Below are positions 44,264 through 53,394 of a stretch of DNA of 64,000 nucleotides, piece after piece. A model generated the notes under the pieces. The model saw only the letters and a program-made list of their open reading frames with translations. It was not told the origin of the DNA and searched no databases. The first letter of the stretch is position 1. The number at the start of each line of letters is the position of its first letter. A program made the translations under genes and the position numbers. Source of the stretch: an uncultured Flaviramulus sp. (GTDB lineage: Bacteria > Bacteroidota > Bacteroidia > Flavobacteriales > Flavobacteriaceae); assembly GCA_947495125.1 (NCBI GenBank), contig CANLXL010000014.1, positions 1 through 64,000 on the forward strand. Direction: 5' to 3'.

Positions 44264-45166
44264 CTATAACAAATGTCCTACCCCCATAAGGATTGCTAAA
44301 AGTACTGTGGTTAAGGCTAATTTTTTTAATTCCGGATCTAACTGTTCAGACTCCGTATTTTTATTAACTCTAGACAAGTGCAAACCCAATGGTATATAGG
44401 TAATCGTATATATCAAATTGTAAGGTGATGTATAATAGAGCACACCAAATAGCGCAGATAAAACGATAGCTAAGCCTATTAGGACATTATGATATATTTT
44501 GGCATTGCCTTTTCCCAATCTCACTGCTAAGGTTATTTTATCTGATTTCGCGTCTGATAAGATATCCCGCATATTATTCAAGTTGAGCACACCTGCGCTT
44601 AATAACCCTATAGTAAAAGCCGGTAAGAATACAACGTGATCAATTGTTTTTGCATAAAGGACATAACAGCCCGCTACACTTATTAAACCAAAAAAAACAA
44701 ATACGAAGACATCCCCTAAACCGCGATAGCCATAAGCATTATTACCCATCGTGTAGCGCAGAGCCGCAACAACGCATACAATACCCAAGAAAAAGAAAAG
44801 CAAGGTCAATAAAAAATGTCGCACTCCAAATGCAGAGAATATGAGTAGAAATGCTAAAGCTATCGAAATTAAAATATTAATACGAATCGCATTGAACATC
44901 TCTTCAGGTAAAATACTCCCGCTTTGTATCGCTCTTTCGGGACCAATTCTATCGTTATTATCGGTGCCTTTAACGCCATCACCATAATCATTGGCGAGGT
45001 TAGAAAGAATCTGCAAACTTAAGGTTGTCAAAATGGCCAGAACAAATATTTTCCATTGAAAGCAGCCATTGTATTCTGCTAAAAATGAGGCTAAAATAAT
45101 CCCGGAAACGGATAAAGGCAAGGTGCGTAAACGCATGGTGGAAATCCAAAGAGATACTTTTTTCAT
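44264..45166 (-). CDS. menA: 1,4-Dihydroxy-2-naphthoate polyprenyltransferase
   Basis: This 300-residue UbiA-family membrane protein has eight or nine helices. The first Asp-rich motif is NDYGDGVKGTDNND near residue 63 with GPERAIQSG after it, and the second is NLNNMRDILSDAKSDK near residue 195. These bind the magnesium-polyprenyl diphosphate. It should join the isoprenoid tail to DHNA, giving demethylmenaquinone. It is 91 nt downstream of menB and in the same direction. Confidence 0.93.
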   Translation of the reverse strand: MKKVSLWISTMRLRTLPLSVSGIILASFLAEYNGCFQWKIFVLAILTTLSLQILSNLANDYGDGVKGTDNNDRIGPERAIQSGSILPEEMFNAIRINILISIALAFLLIFSAFGVRHFLLTLLFFFLGIVCVVAALRYTMGNNAYGYRGLGDVFVFVFFGLISVAGCYVLYAKTIDHVVFLPAFTIGLLSAGVLNLNNMRDILSDAKSDKITLAVRLGKGNAKIYHNVLIGLAIVLSALFGVLYYTSPYNLIYTITYIPLGLHLSRVNKNTESEQLDPELKKLALTTVLLAILMGVGHLL

Positions 45167-45257
45167 GTACGGATTTTTAAGGACTTTTGAATTGTCACAT
45201 ATAACATCTATATATTATTTTCAATAACTATTAAAATCATTAGCAATAGATGCTTCA

Positions 45258-46097
45258 TCAAGGAATCCATTTTTTATCAAAGTTAGGCTTACGTTTTTCA
45301 AGAAATGCATTTCTACCTTCAACAGCTTCATCGGTCATATAAGCCAAACGCGTTGCTTCTCCTGCAAAAACCTGTTGCCCTACCATACCATCATCGGTTA
45401 AATTCATGGCGAACTTAAGCATTTTAATAGAGGTGGGAGATTTTTCTAATATCTCCTGAGCCCATTGATAAGCTGTAGCTTCTAATTTATCATGAGGAAT
45501 AACCGCATTGACCATACCCATTTCAAAAGCTTCCTGAGCGGAATAATTTCGTCCTAAAAAGAATATTTCCCGCGCTCTTTTTTGTCCTACCATTTTTGCT
45601 AAATAAGCCGACCCATAACCGCCGTCAAAACTTGTCACATCGGCATCCGTCTGCTTGAATATGGCATGTTCTTTACTCGCTAAAGTTAAATCACATACCA
45701 CATGTAAACTATGTCCGCCTCCAACAGCCCAACCCGGTACCACGGCAATAACCGCTTTTGGCATAAAGCGAATAAGCCGCTGTACTTCTAAAATATTTAA
45801 GCGATGATACCCATCTTCTCCAACATAACCCTGATGTCCTCGAGCTTTTTGGTCACCCCCGGAGCAAAAACTCCAAATACCATCTTTTGTTGATGGTCCT
45901 TCAGCTGATAATAACACCACACCAATATTTACATCTTCATTAGCATCATAGAAGGCATCATATAATTCGCTGGTAGTTTTTGGTCTGAATGCATTTCGTA
46001 CGTTTGGTCTATTAAACGCTATTCTTGCAACACCGTTGCATTTTTTATAAGTAATGTCTTGATATTCTTTAGCAGTTACCCAATTAACTTGCTCCAT
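45258..46097 (-). CDS. menB: 1,4-Dihydroxy-2-naphthoyl-CoA synthase
   Basis: ATG 46097 (MEQVNWVTAKEYQ, 279 residues) is preferred over TTG 46115, which lies in the promoter -7 element. The crotonase-fold enzyme has the typical MenB blocks: NRPNVRNAFRP, FCSGGDQKARG, the oxyanion WAVGGGHSLH, the QTDADVTSFDGGYGSAYLA loop and the C-terminal NAFLEKRKPNF. It should close the second ring of o-succinylbenzoyl-CoA. It leads the menB-menA-MBL-menC-CPBP run. Confidence 0.94.
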   Translation of the reverse strand: MEQVNWVTAKEYQDITYKKCNGVARIAFNRPNVRNAFRPKTTSELYDAFYDANEDVNIGVVLLSAEGPSTKDGIWSFCSGGDQKARGHQGYVGEDGYHRLNILEVQRLIRFMPKAVIAVVPGWAVGGGHSLHVVCDLTLASKEHAIFKQTDADVTSFDGGYGSAYLAKMVGQKRAREIFFLGRNYSAQEAFEMGMVNAVIPHDKLEATAYQWAQEILEKSPTSIKMLKFAMNLTDDGMVGQQVFAGEATRLAYMTDEAVEGRNAFLEKRKPNFDKKWIP

Positions 46098-46112
46098 TTT
46101 CTTTATTTTAGT

Positions 46113-46120
46113 CAAAAATA
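46113..46120 (-). promoter_or_regulatory. -7 element TATTTTTG for menB
   Basis: On the minus strand TATTTTTG matches TAnnTTTG and overlaps the TTG used as start by the ORF track. It supports ATG 46097. No TTG -33 box is clear. Confidence 0.45.
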
Positions 46121-46151
46121 AATTTTATTTCATTAATATGCTTACTTCATC

Positions 46152-47270
46152 ATGAAAAATACATTGTCGTTAATCATTTTATTTTTGCTTTCGCTGTTCT
46201 CTAATTCTCAAACTCGTGAATTTGAAACCATTATTGATCTTAATGCCACGGAAGTTATCAGTCAGGGCAAAACAGGAACCTGTTGGAGTTTTTCAACATC
46301 GTCTTTTCTGGAAAGTGAAATTATGCGCCTTACGGGCAAGACCATTGATCTATCTGAAATGTATAATGTACGTCATACTTACCCTAAAAAAGCATGGAAC
46401 TATGTGATGCGTCAGGGCAAAGCACAGTTCGGCGAAGGAGGTTTAGCACACGACGTTATAAACAGCGTATCAGATTTTGGATTGGTTCCAAATCAAGTAT
46501 ATACAGGGCTCAACAACGGTCAAAACCAACATAATCATTCAAAAATGATAGAGGCTTTGAAGCATACGTTAAATACCTATATTAAGAATCCAAAAAACTA
46601 TGCATCCAACTGGGAAACTGAAGTAGAAAACATTTTGGACACTTATTTAGGTCAGGATATATCTACATTTAACTACAACGGCGTAACCTATACTCCGAAG
46701 TCATTTTTAGAGATGACCAAAATAAATCCTAAGGATTATATAACCATCACGTCGTTTACACATAAACCATATTACACTAATTTTATTCTGAATATTCCTG
46801 ATAACTTTTCAAATGGTCTATTTTTTAATGTCCCATTGAATGATATGGTAGACATTGTAAACCACGCCTTGAAAGAAGGATTTACCGTTGAACTGGATTG
46901 TGATGTCAGTGAGAAAACATTTTCATCAAAATATGGAATAGCTATTATACCGGAAGATAACAACAAAACACTTAAGGCTTTAACATCTGTTGTTACGGAA
47001 AAAGTAATTACACCCGAGTTCAGACAGCAAGAGTTTGAAAATTATAATACCACCGATGACCATTTAATGCACATTACCGGGATGCTTCAAGATCAAAACG
47101 GAACGTCATATTATATGGTAAAAAACTCTTGGGGGGAAAATTCAGAACGGGTAAGTAACGGAGGCTATATTTATATGAGTGTGCCCTATTTTAGATTAAA
47201 AACCATATCAATTATGGTGCATAAAGATGCGCTAACGAAAAAAGTGAATAAAAAACTTAAATCGATGTAA
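46152..47270 (+). CDS. Secreted C1-family cysteine peptidase (bleomycin-hydrolase-like)
   Basis: This 372-residue protein has a signal peptide (ending SNSQ) and a papain-fold domain of the PepC/bleomycin hydrolase group. The Cys is in GKTGTCWSFSTSSFLESE near residue 44, the His in DHLMHITGM near residue 315, and the Asn in VKNSWGENS near residue 335. The family in Bacteroidota includes periplasmic aminopeptidases. It is divergent from menB with about 50 nt between starts. A weak hairpin follows the stop. Confidence 0.9.
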   Translation: MKNTLSLIILFLLSLFSNSQTREFETIIDLNATEVISQGKTGTCWSFSTSSFLESEIMRLTGKTIDLSEMYNVRHTYPKKAWNYVMRQGKAQFGEGGLAHDVINSVSDFGLVPNQVYTGLNNGQNQHNHSKMIEALKHTLNTYIKNPKNYASNWETEVENILDTYLGQDISTFNYNGVTYTPKSFLEMTKINPKDYITITSFTHKPYYTNFILNIPDNFSNGLFFNVPLNDMVDIVNHALKEGFTVELDCDVSEKTFSSKYGIAIIPEDNNKTLKALTSVVTEKVITPEFRQQEFENYNTTDDHLMHITGMLQDQNGTSYYMVKNSWGENSERVSNGGYIYMSVPYFRLKTISIMVHKDALTKKVNKKLKSM

Positions 47271-47303
47271 ACGGCATAATTATTGTAAGTAAGAAAAAGC
47301 TAC

Positions 47304-47322
47304 TCCATTAAATTATAATGGA
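47304..47322 (+). terminator. Weak hairpin after the C1 peptidase
   Basis: TCCATTA and TAATGGA form a 7-bp stem with a 5-nt loop, 34 nt past the stop, followed by a short T-A stretch rather than a strong T run. Confidence 0.35.
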
Positions 47323-47461
47323 TTTAAAAAATAAGTACTAGTACCTATTTTTTTGTAGTAAAATTTTTAATAAATTTGCATTAATAATTAATTAAACTGA
47401 CACAGCTTTGCATTTAACCGTATTTTATTGTATCTTGTCGGAGTTTTAAATCCCAAAATCT

Positions 47462-47638
47462 ATGTTATTTACAATTACTATTTCTCTCACGGTATTAGTA
47501 ATTATTAATTTACTTCTACTGAAATTCAGTTGTAACCAAACAACTAAGAGAAACAAGGTTGACAAAAAACCTGTAGTATTCACTCCACAAATCACCATTT
47601 TACAGGATGATGAGAGACTTGCTCCAACAGGGAGTTAG
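47462..47638 (+). CDS. Unlisted 58-residue membrane protein
   Basis: This ORF is too short for the track. It starts at ATG 47462 and encodes one membrane helix (MLFTITISLTVLVIINLLLL, residues 1-20), a basic patch (KRNKVDKK) and an extended tail ending in ERLAPTGS. A cysteine follows the helix. The last 47 bp overlap the 3' end of ung on the other strand. The pattern of a single N-terminal helix, charged patch and defined tail argues for a real gene. Function is unknown. A TAAATTTG motif lies at 47371-47378 upstream. Confidence 0.65.
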   Translation: MLFTITISLTVLVIINLLLLKFSCNQTTKRNKVDKKPVVFTPQITILQDDERLAPTGS

Positions 47639-48257
47639 TTTTACTGAAGTGTTTATTACCAAACCAATACCCTCTATTAGCACTTAACGGAGATGGATGG
47701 CCTGTGCTTAAAATATAGTGTTTATTCTTATCTATGAGTTTAGCTTTCTGCTTAGCAAATCCACCCCAAAGTAAAAAAACAACCTGCTCCTTTTTATCAT
47801 TTATGATTTTAATTATTGAATCCGTAAATAATTCCCAACCCTTTTTTTGGTGACTTCCAGCCTGATGTGACCTAACCGTTAGCGTAGCATTTAAAAGTAA
47901 AACCCCTTGATTTGCCCATCGTAATAGGTTTCCACTTTTTGGGTAAGGAATACCCAAATCTGTTTCAATTTCTTTAAAGATGTTAATTAGCGAGGGGGGA
48001 TGCGGAATATTATCATTGACCGAAAAGCACAATCCGTTGGCTTGCCCCTTACCATGGTATGGGTCCTGGCCTATTATCACAACTTTTACATCACTAAAAT
48101 GACAATGATTAAACGCGTTAAAGATTTGATTTCCCGGTGGAAAACAGATATGACTTCTATATTCCTCTTTAACAAAGCCAACCAAATTAGCGAAATAAGG
48201 TTTGGTAAATTCTTCTTGCAAATACGGTTTCCAACTATCGTGTATGTCTACATTCAT
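47592..48257 (-). CDS. ung: Uracil-DNA glycosylase (family 1)
   Basis: This 221-residue enzyme is complete. The water-activating loop is GQDPYHGKGQANGLCFSV near residue 63, the uracil-binding segment LLNATLTVR, and the Ser-Pro loop with His is HPSPLSANRGYWFGNKHFSKTN near residue 187. It removes uracil from DNA for base-excision repair. The 3' end overlaps the small membrane-protein ORF antisense by 47 bp. Confidence 0.95.
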   Translation of the reverse strand: MNVDIHDSWKPYLQEEFTKPYFANLVGFVKEEYRSHICFPPGNQIFNAFNHCHFSDVKVVIIGQDPYHGKGQANGLCFSVNDNIPHPPSLINIFKEIETDLGIPYPKSGNLLRWANQGVLLLNATLTVRSHQAGSHQKKGWELFTDSIIKIINDKKEQVVFLLWGGFAKQKAKLIDKNKHYILSTGHPSPLSANRGYWFGNKHFSKTNSLLEQVSHHPVKW

Positions 48258-48319
48258 TTTTAAAAATCTAAAATCAAACTAAAATAATACTATCTTTATT
48301 CTAAATAAAATATTAAAGA

Positions 48320-49816
48320 TTGAAAAAACTAAAATTCCCAACCGCACAAACCATTCTATTAATTATTTCCGGCCTGGTAGCCCTTTTAACCTGGATTGTT
48401 CCTTCAGGTAAATATGATTCTTTAGCTTATAATAAAACGGAAAATACGTTTACTAAAACGCATTTAAATACTACACAAACCTTAGAAGCCACTCAGGAAA
48501 CTTTAACCGATCTGAACATCAAAATACCTCTGAAAAAATTCACTGGTGGCGATATTTGGAAGCCTATTAGCATTCCTAACACTTACCAAAAAGTAGACGC
48601 AAATCCGCAAGGTATAGTTGCGTTAATCAAATCACCAGTAAAGGGTATTATCGCTGCAGCAGATATCATTTTCCTTGTGTTAATTATTGGTGGACTTATT
48701 GGTATTATGAATTATACCAGTGCTTTCGATGCCGGAATTTCATGGCTGGCCAAAACTTTAAAGGGCAGGGAGTTTATTTTAATTATTATTGTTACTATAT
48801 TAGTTGCTGCTGGTGGCACCACCTTTGGATTAGCAGAAGAAACCATTGCCTTCTACCCTATTTTAATACCTATTTTTTTAGCCGCCAAATACGATGCCAT
48901 AGTAGCCCTAGCCTGTATTTACATAGGAACATCCATAGGCACCATGTGCTCTACCGTTAACCCCTTTAGCGTTATTATAGCCTCTGATGCGGCTGGTATA
49001 AATTGGACTACAGGTTTAGCAGAACGATTCGTAATGCTGTTTTTAGGGCTTATCATCTGTTTGTTGTATATCATCAGATATGCACAACGGGTAAAAAAAG
49101 ACCCGAGTAAATCTATAATTTTTGATCAAAAAGAAGACATTGAACAGTTATTTGGTAATACTACAGATTCTGCTATTGAACTCACTAACAGACTTCGACT
49201 CATCCTTTTCATTTTTGCCATGTGTTTTGTGATCATGATTATTGGAGTCTCCCAATTGGATTGGTGGTTTATTGAAATGACTTCGGTTTTTTTGGTTGGG
49301 GCGATTGTTATCGGACTTATTGCCAGAATTAAAGAGTACGCCTTTGTCGATACTTTTGTAAAAGGTGCCGGTGAATTACTTGGTGTTGCCATTATAATTG
49401 GAATTGCGCGTGGGGTAACTGTGCTTATGGATGACGGGCAAATAAGTGATACGCTATTGTATTATGCCAGTAATGTTACCAACGGAATGCATAAAGGTTT
49501 ATTTGTAAATGTGATGCTATATATTTACGCTGGATTATCCTTCTTTATTCCGTCCTCATCCGGAATGGCTGTTTTAACCATGCCTATTATGTCACCACTA
49601 GCTGATGGTGTTGGCATTGGCAGAGAAATGGTTGTAAATACTTACCAATATGGCATGGGATTGTTCGCCTTTATTAACCCAACCGGATTAATATTAGCAT
49701 CATTAGCGATCGTAAAAGTAGGCTATGATAAATGGTTGAAATTTGTAATGCCTCTGGTTATAATTCTGACCTTATTTACAATGCTCTTTTTAACGATAAC
49801 GGTTTATCTACCTTAG
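48320..49816 (+). CDS. YfcC-family transporter
   Basis: TTG 48320 is used as start; it gives the expected short basic N-terminus and first helix (MKKLKFPTAQTILLIISGLVALLTWIVPSGKY). The 498-residue protein has about 12 membrane helices and YfcC/C4-dicarboxylate-carrier-type features: the WIVPSG end of the first helix, a long periplasmic loop (residues 35-100), GGTTFGLAEET near residue 170, STVNPFSV near residue 212 and FINPTGLILASLA near the C-terminus. The substrate is uncertain (amino acids, peptides or carboxylates in characterised relatives). Its stop codon abuts the holA stop on the other strand with no spacing. Confidence 0.87.
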   Translation: MKKLKFPTAQTILLIISGLVALLTWIVPSGKYDSLAYNKTENTFTKTHLNTTQTLEATQETLTDLNIKIPLKKFTGGDIWKPISIPNTYQKVDANPQGIVALIKSPVKGIIAAADIIFLVLIIGGLIGIMNYTSAFDAGISWLAKTLKGREFILIIIVTILVAAGGTTFGLAEETIAFYPILIPIFLAAKYDAIVALACIYIGTSIGTMCSTVNPFSVIIASDAAGINWTTGLAERFVMLFLGLIICLLYIIRYAQRVKKDPSKSIIFDQKEDIEQLFGNTTDSAIELTNRLRLILFIFAMCFVIMIIGVSQLDWWFIEMTSVFLVGAIVIGLIARIKEYAFVDTFVKGAGELLGVAIIIGIARGVTVLMDDGQISDTLLYYASNVTNGMHKGLFVNVMLYIYAGLSFFIPSSSGMAVLTMPIMSPLADGVGIGREMVVNTYQYGMGLFAFINPTGLILASLAIVKVGYDKWLKFVMPLVIILTLFTMLFLTITVYLP

Positions 49817-50821
49817 TTAATTGAGAATTTTAACCAATAACTCCTTAAGTAAGTCTCCCTGCGGGACCGCATTAGAATCCACCCCTTTACTTTTAACATC
49901 AAACGTTCTCAAAACAGCAACAACGCTACTAACTTTTCGCATGGGATAATATTTCGCTGCTAGAATATATTCGTTAACAAAATAGGGGTTAATTCTTAAG
50001 GCCGAAGCCACATTTCGTGGAGACTTATCCGTTAAGCCATGAAAATGAAGTAACTGAGAAAAAAAATTAAACAACAAAGAAACCGTCACCACCATAGGGT
50101 TATCCTTGGGGTTTTCAGCAAAATAATGAGCTATTTGATGGGCCTTAACCGCATTTTTTTCACCGATCGCTTTGCGTAATTCGAAATTATTATAGTCTTT
50201 ACTAATTCCGATATTTTCTTCTATGACTACTGGGGTAATCTGACTGCCTTCGGGTAATATAATTTGTAATTTTTCCAGTTCATTATTAATCTTGCTCAAA
50301 TCGGTTCCTAAAAACTCCACCAACATTTGAGCCGCCTTTGGAGAGATTGTGTACTTTTTAGGAGCTAAGACACGACGGATCCAATCGGCCACCTGGTTTT
50401 CGTATAATTTTTTACTTTCATATACAACACCCGTTTTTTTAGCAGCTTTATAAAGCGCTTTTCGTTTATCAATTTTTTTATATTTATAATTGACCACCAA
50501 AACTGTTGTTGATTGCGGGTTTTCGACGTATGAAACCAATTTTTCAATGGTTCGCGATAAATCCTGAGCTTCTTTTACAATAACGACCTGATATTCAGCC
50601 ATCATAGGATAACGCTTAGCATTGCTAACAATGTCTTCAATAGATACATCTCTACCATAAAGTATCATTTGATTAAAACCTCTCTCGCCTTCACTTAAAA
50701 CATTGTCTTCGATAAAATCGGAAATCTTATCTATATAATAGGGCTCTTCTCCCATTAAAAAATAAATGGGCTTTAGATTTCTATTCTTAATATCTGTAAC
50801 TAATTGTTTTACTTCGTCCAA
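49817..50821 (-). CDS. holA: DNA polymerase III subunit delta
   Basis: TTG 50821 is the start; it yields the family's usual MDEVKQLVTDIKNRNLKPIYFLMGEEPYYIDKI, and the next Met would remove the first 23 residues. The 334-residue protein has the AAA-like clamp-loader fold: GEEPYYI near residue 24, an A.RYPMMAEYQVVIVKEAQDL segment near residue 70, and the C-terminal helical collar domain with YFAENPKDNPMV and NPYFVNEYILAAKYYP. It opens the sliding clamp as part of the clamp loader. Confidence 0.93.
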   Translation of the reverse strand: MDEVKQLVTDIKNRNLKPIYFLMGEEPYYIDKISDFIEDNVLSEGERGFNQMILYGRDVSIEDIVSNAKRYPMMAEYQVVIVKEAQDLSRTIEKLVSYVENPQSTTVLVVNYKYKKIDKRKALYKAAKKTGVVYESKKLYENQVADWIRRVLAPKKYTISPKAAQMLVEFLGTDLSKINNELEKLQIILPEGSQITPVVIEENIGISKDYNNFELRKAIGEKNAVKAHQIAHYFAENPKDNPMVVTVSLLFNFFSQLLHFHGLTDKSPRNVASALRINPYFVNEYILAAKYYPMRKVSSVVAVLRTFDVKSKGVDSNAVPQGDLLKELLVKILN

Positions 50822-50896
50822 AATCTATACACTTTGAAATTACAAGCATTAAATACCTCACTCGAATACATTGTTTTCGTATTTGGTATTTGGAGC

Positions 50897-50927
50897 TTGT
50901 AATATTTATTATAGTAGCTTAACTTTG
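50897..50927 (+). promoter_or_regulatory. Promoter TTG-N20-TAACTTTG
   Basis: TTG at 50897 and TAACTTTG at 50920 match both elements with 20-nt spacing. The TTG start codon of the HsdR_N protein is 21 nt downstream, which supports that start. Confidence 0.65.
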
Positions 50928-50947
50928 GAAAACCAAAAGCATAAGCA

Positions 50948-51391
50948 TTGCAAGTACTTAATTTTCCAAAGTTTTCGTTTCGTTTCAAAAGTAGCGAAAA
51001 TAAAATTTCTATTTTCGATACCATCCGTAAAAAATTTGTGGTTCTGCAACCCGAAGAATGGGTGAGACAACATTGTGTTCAGTATTTAATTCAGATAAAG
51101 GGCTATCCGGAATCGCTCATAAATGTGGAAAAAGAATTGACCTTGAATACATTGAAAAAACGCTATGATATTGTTATATTTAACTCCGACGGAAGCATTC
51201 ATCTCATTGTAGAATGCAAAGCGCCCAAAATTACTATTGATCAAAAAACATTCGATCAAATTGCTCAATACAATTTAACTTTAAAAGCTTCTTTTTTAAT
51301 GGTCACTAATGGTTTAAATCACTATTATTGTCAGATGGATTTTAAAAATGAACGGTATCAGTTTTTAAATGATATTCCTAATTATAATTAA
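50948..51391 (+). CDS. Type I restriction enzyme R N-terminal-like (HSDR_N) domain protein
   Basis: TTG 50948 gives MQVLNFPKFSFRFKSSENKISIFDTIRKKFVVLQPEEWVRQH, the usual N-terminus of this small family. The 147-residue chain is a PD-(D/E)XK nuclease-fold domain: the Glu of VEKELTL, the Asp in KRYDIVIFNSDG and the VECKAP catalytic strand near residue 90. No helicase or methylase is linked, so it is not a restriction system by itself. It overlaps the glycosyltransferase start by one base (TAATG), so the pair is co-translated. Confidence 0.85.
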   Translation: MQVLNFPKFSFRFKSSENKISIFDTIRKKFVVLQPEEWVRQHCVQYLIQIKGYPESLINVEKELTLNTLKKRYDIVIFNSDGSIHLIVECKAPKITIDQKTFDQIAQYNLTLKASFLMVTNGLNHYYCQMDFKNERYQFLNDIPNYN

Positions 51392-52380
51392 TGAATATTT
51401 CAATCGTCATATTAAACTGGAACGGAAAAAAACTATTAGAACAGTTTTTACCTTCTGTTATTTCTCATTCAAAAGAAGCTACAATCTATGTCGCTGATAA
51501 TGCCTCTACAGACGATTCTATTGATTTTGTAAGCACCAAATATCCCGCTGTGAAAATCATTCGGAATAAAGAAAATGGAGGCTACGCGAAAGGATATAAC
51601 GACGCCCTTAAAGATCTAAAGGAAGATGTTTTTTGCCTACTTAATAGCGATGTTGAAGTCTGTGAAGGCTGGCTTAATCCAGTCATCGAAACCTTTAACA
51701 CCTCAACTAATACAGCTATAGTACAGCCTAAATTACTGGATTATAAGCGTAAAAACTACTTTGAATATGCCGGAGGTGCCGGAGGGTTTATTGACAAGTA
51801 TGGCTATCCCTATTGCAGAGGCAGAATTTTTAATACCATTGAAGAAGACTTAGGCCAATATGACGATATCGCCGAAATATTTTGGGCCTCGGGAGCCTGT
51901 ATGTTTATTAGACGTGAGGTATTCTTTGATCTGAACGGATTTGATGAACGTTTCTTCGCGCATATGGAAGAAATAGATTTTTGTTGGCGCGCTAAAAATG
52001 CAAGCTATCACATCAAGTGTGTTCCAGAATCAAAAGTATACCATGTTGGCGGCGCAACACTAAGTAATACAAACCCAAAAAAAACTTTTTTAAATTTTAG
52101 AAACAGTTTATTTGCGCTCACAAAAAATGCGAAAGGGCAACTCTTTTTTATCTTACTCGTTCGCTTACTTCTTGATGGTGTCGCAGGTATAAAATTCTTA
52201 TTGAATTTTAAGCCAACACACACGTTTGCAGTAATAAACGCACATTTTAGCTTCTATAAGCACTTGGGCTATCTATTAAAATACCGCAAATCTAACCCCA
52301 ATAGAGTAAATTATTATCAAAGGAAGTCCATAGTTTTTGATTATTTCGTAAATAAAAAGACCATTTATAAAAGTTTATAA
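51391..52380 (+). CDS. Family 2 glycosyltransferase
   Basis: This 329-residue GT2 enzyme has the nucleotide-sugar-binding start NISIVILNWNGKKLLEQFLPS, VADNASTDDS near residue 36, the metal-binding motif LLNSDVEV near residue 84, the acceptor-site ASGACMFIRREVF near residue 169 and DERFFAHMEEIDFCWRA near residue 185. These features are those of rhamnosyl- or similar cell-wall transferases. One C-terminal hydrophobic stretch (about 245-265) may associate it with the membrane. It is coupled to the HsdR_N-type gene upstream. Confidence 0.9.
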   Translation: MNISIVILNWNGKKLLEQFLPSVISHSKEATIYVADNASTDDSIDFVSTKYPAVKIIRNKENGGYAKGYNDALKDLKEDVFCLLNSDVEVCEGWLNPVIETFNTSTNTAIVQPKLLDYKRKNYFEYAGGAGGFIDKYGYPYCRGRIFNTIEEDLGQYDDIAEIFWASGACMFIRREVFFDLNGFDERFFAHMEEIDFCWRAKNASYHIKCVPESKVYHVGGATLSNTNPKKTFLNFRNSLFALTKNAKGQLFFILLVRLLLDGVAGIKFLLNFKPTHTFAVINAHFSFYKHLGYLLKYRKSNPNRVNYYQRKSIVFDYFVNKKTIYKSL

Positions 52381-52430
52381 ATAGTTAGCAAAAGTTTTGT
52401 TAACAATGCCACAATAAAGGGTTTTTTGCA

Positions 52431-52438
52431 TACTTTTG
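52431..52438 (+). promoter_or_regulatory. -7 element TACTTTTG for the OmpA lipoprotein
   Basis: TACTTTTG matches TAnnTTTG and lies 41 nt before the ATG at 52480, inside the ORF-track N-terminal extension, which argues that the extension is untranslated. No well-spaced TTG was found. Confidence 0.5.
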
Positions 52439-52479
52439 TTAAAATCAACAAAAACAGGAATTTTAATCCAATATTAATT

Positions 52480-53316
52480 ATGAAAAAAGTTTTATTACTT
52501 AGTTTATCCGCTATGTTTATACTAAGTTCATGTGTTTCTAAAAAAGAATTCACAGATCTTCAAGCCAAACAAAAAGAAACTCAAGATTTATTAAATTCTG
52601 CCACAGTTAAATTAAATTCCTGTATTGCAGATAAAGCATCGGCCACGGCCAGAGCAAATGCCTTAGAAGAACAGATTGCCGATTTAAGAAAAAGCAATGA
52701 CAATTTACAGGTTTTGTCGGCTAAAGGTGCTAGTAATATCGAAAAGACGCTTGAAAGTATGAAAGAGAAGGATCTTAAAATCACACGCCTTCAAGATGCC
52801 ATTACTAAAAAAGACAGTGTTACTTTAGCATTGGTTACAAGCTTAAAACGTGAGGTAGGCATAAATGATCCGGATATTGAAGTGAACGTAGAAAAAGGTG
52901 TTGTATTTATTTCTATTGCAGATAAACTTTTATTTAAAAGCGGTAGTTATATTGTAACGGCTGAAGCTAAAAATGTTCTTGCAAAAGTTGCTAAAGTAGT
53001 TAATAGCAAGCCAGATTTTGAATGTATGGTGGAAGGACATACCGATAGCAGATCTTACCAAAAAGGAGATTTATTAGACAACTGGGATTTAAGTGTTAAA
53101 CGCTCTACTTCTATCATTAGAGTTTTAGAAACTTTAGACGTAAACCCGAGCCAGTTAATTGCTGCAGGGCGTAGTTCTTATGTGCCGTTAGTTGATAATG
53201 ACACTGCTGAAAACAGAGCAAAAAACAGACGTACTCGTATTGTGGTACTTCCAAAAATCGATCAGTTCTATGACATGATTGAAAAAGAAATGAAGAACCT
53301 TGAAGCTAGTAATTAA
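52480..53316 (+). CDS. OmpA-family lipoprotein
   Basis: ATG 52480 (MKKVLLLSLSAMFILSSC) starts a typical lipoprotein signal; the 18-residue extension in the track is promoter DNA. The 278-residue chain has a coiled-coil segment after the lipobox (residues 25-110, with heptad-like TDLQAKQKETQDLLNSA and NALEEQIADLRKSN) and a C-terminal OmpA domain binding peptidoglycan (LFKSGSYIVTAEAKNVL, VEGHTDSRSY, NWDLSVKRSTSIIRVL, AENRAKNRRTRIVV). It should tether the outer membrane to the cell wall. A strong bidirectional terminator follows. Confidence 0.93.
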   Translation: MKKVLLLSLSAMFILSSCVSKKEFTDLQAKQKETQDLLNSATVKLNSCIADKASATARANALEEQIADLRKSNDNLQVLSAKGASNIEKTLESMKEKDLKITRLQDAITKKDSVTLALVTSLKREVGINDPDIEVNVEKGVVFISIADKLLFKSGSYIVTAEAKNVLAKVAKVVNSKPDFECMVEGHTDSRSYQKGDLLDNWDLSVKRSTSIIRVLETLDVNPSQLIAAGRSSYVPLVDNDTAENRAKNRRTRIVVLPKIDQFYDMIEKEMKNLEASN

Positions 53317-53332
53317 TTAGATTTCAAATTCA

Positions 53333-53375
53333 TATACAAAAAAAACTCAGCCTTTCGGTTGAGTTTTTTTGTATA
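53333..53375. terminator. Bidirectional intrinsic terminator
   Basis: ACTCAGCC-TTTC-GGTTGAGT (one G-T wobble) is extended by A-runs on the left and T-runs on the right, and further by TATAC/GTATA. It lies between the convergent OmpA and YrdC-family genes and can serve both. Confidence 0.85.
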
Positions 53376-53394
53376 TAATATAAATTCGATAGGC

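Noticed and set aside
50948-51391. Type I restriction system
   Set aside because: Only the small N-terminal nuclease-like domain is present, with no HsdM, HsdS or helicase; it is paired with a glycosyltransferase.
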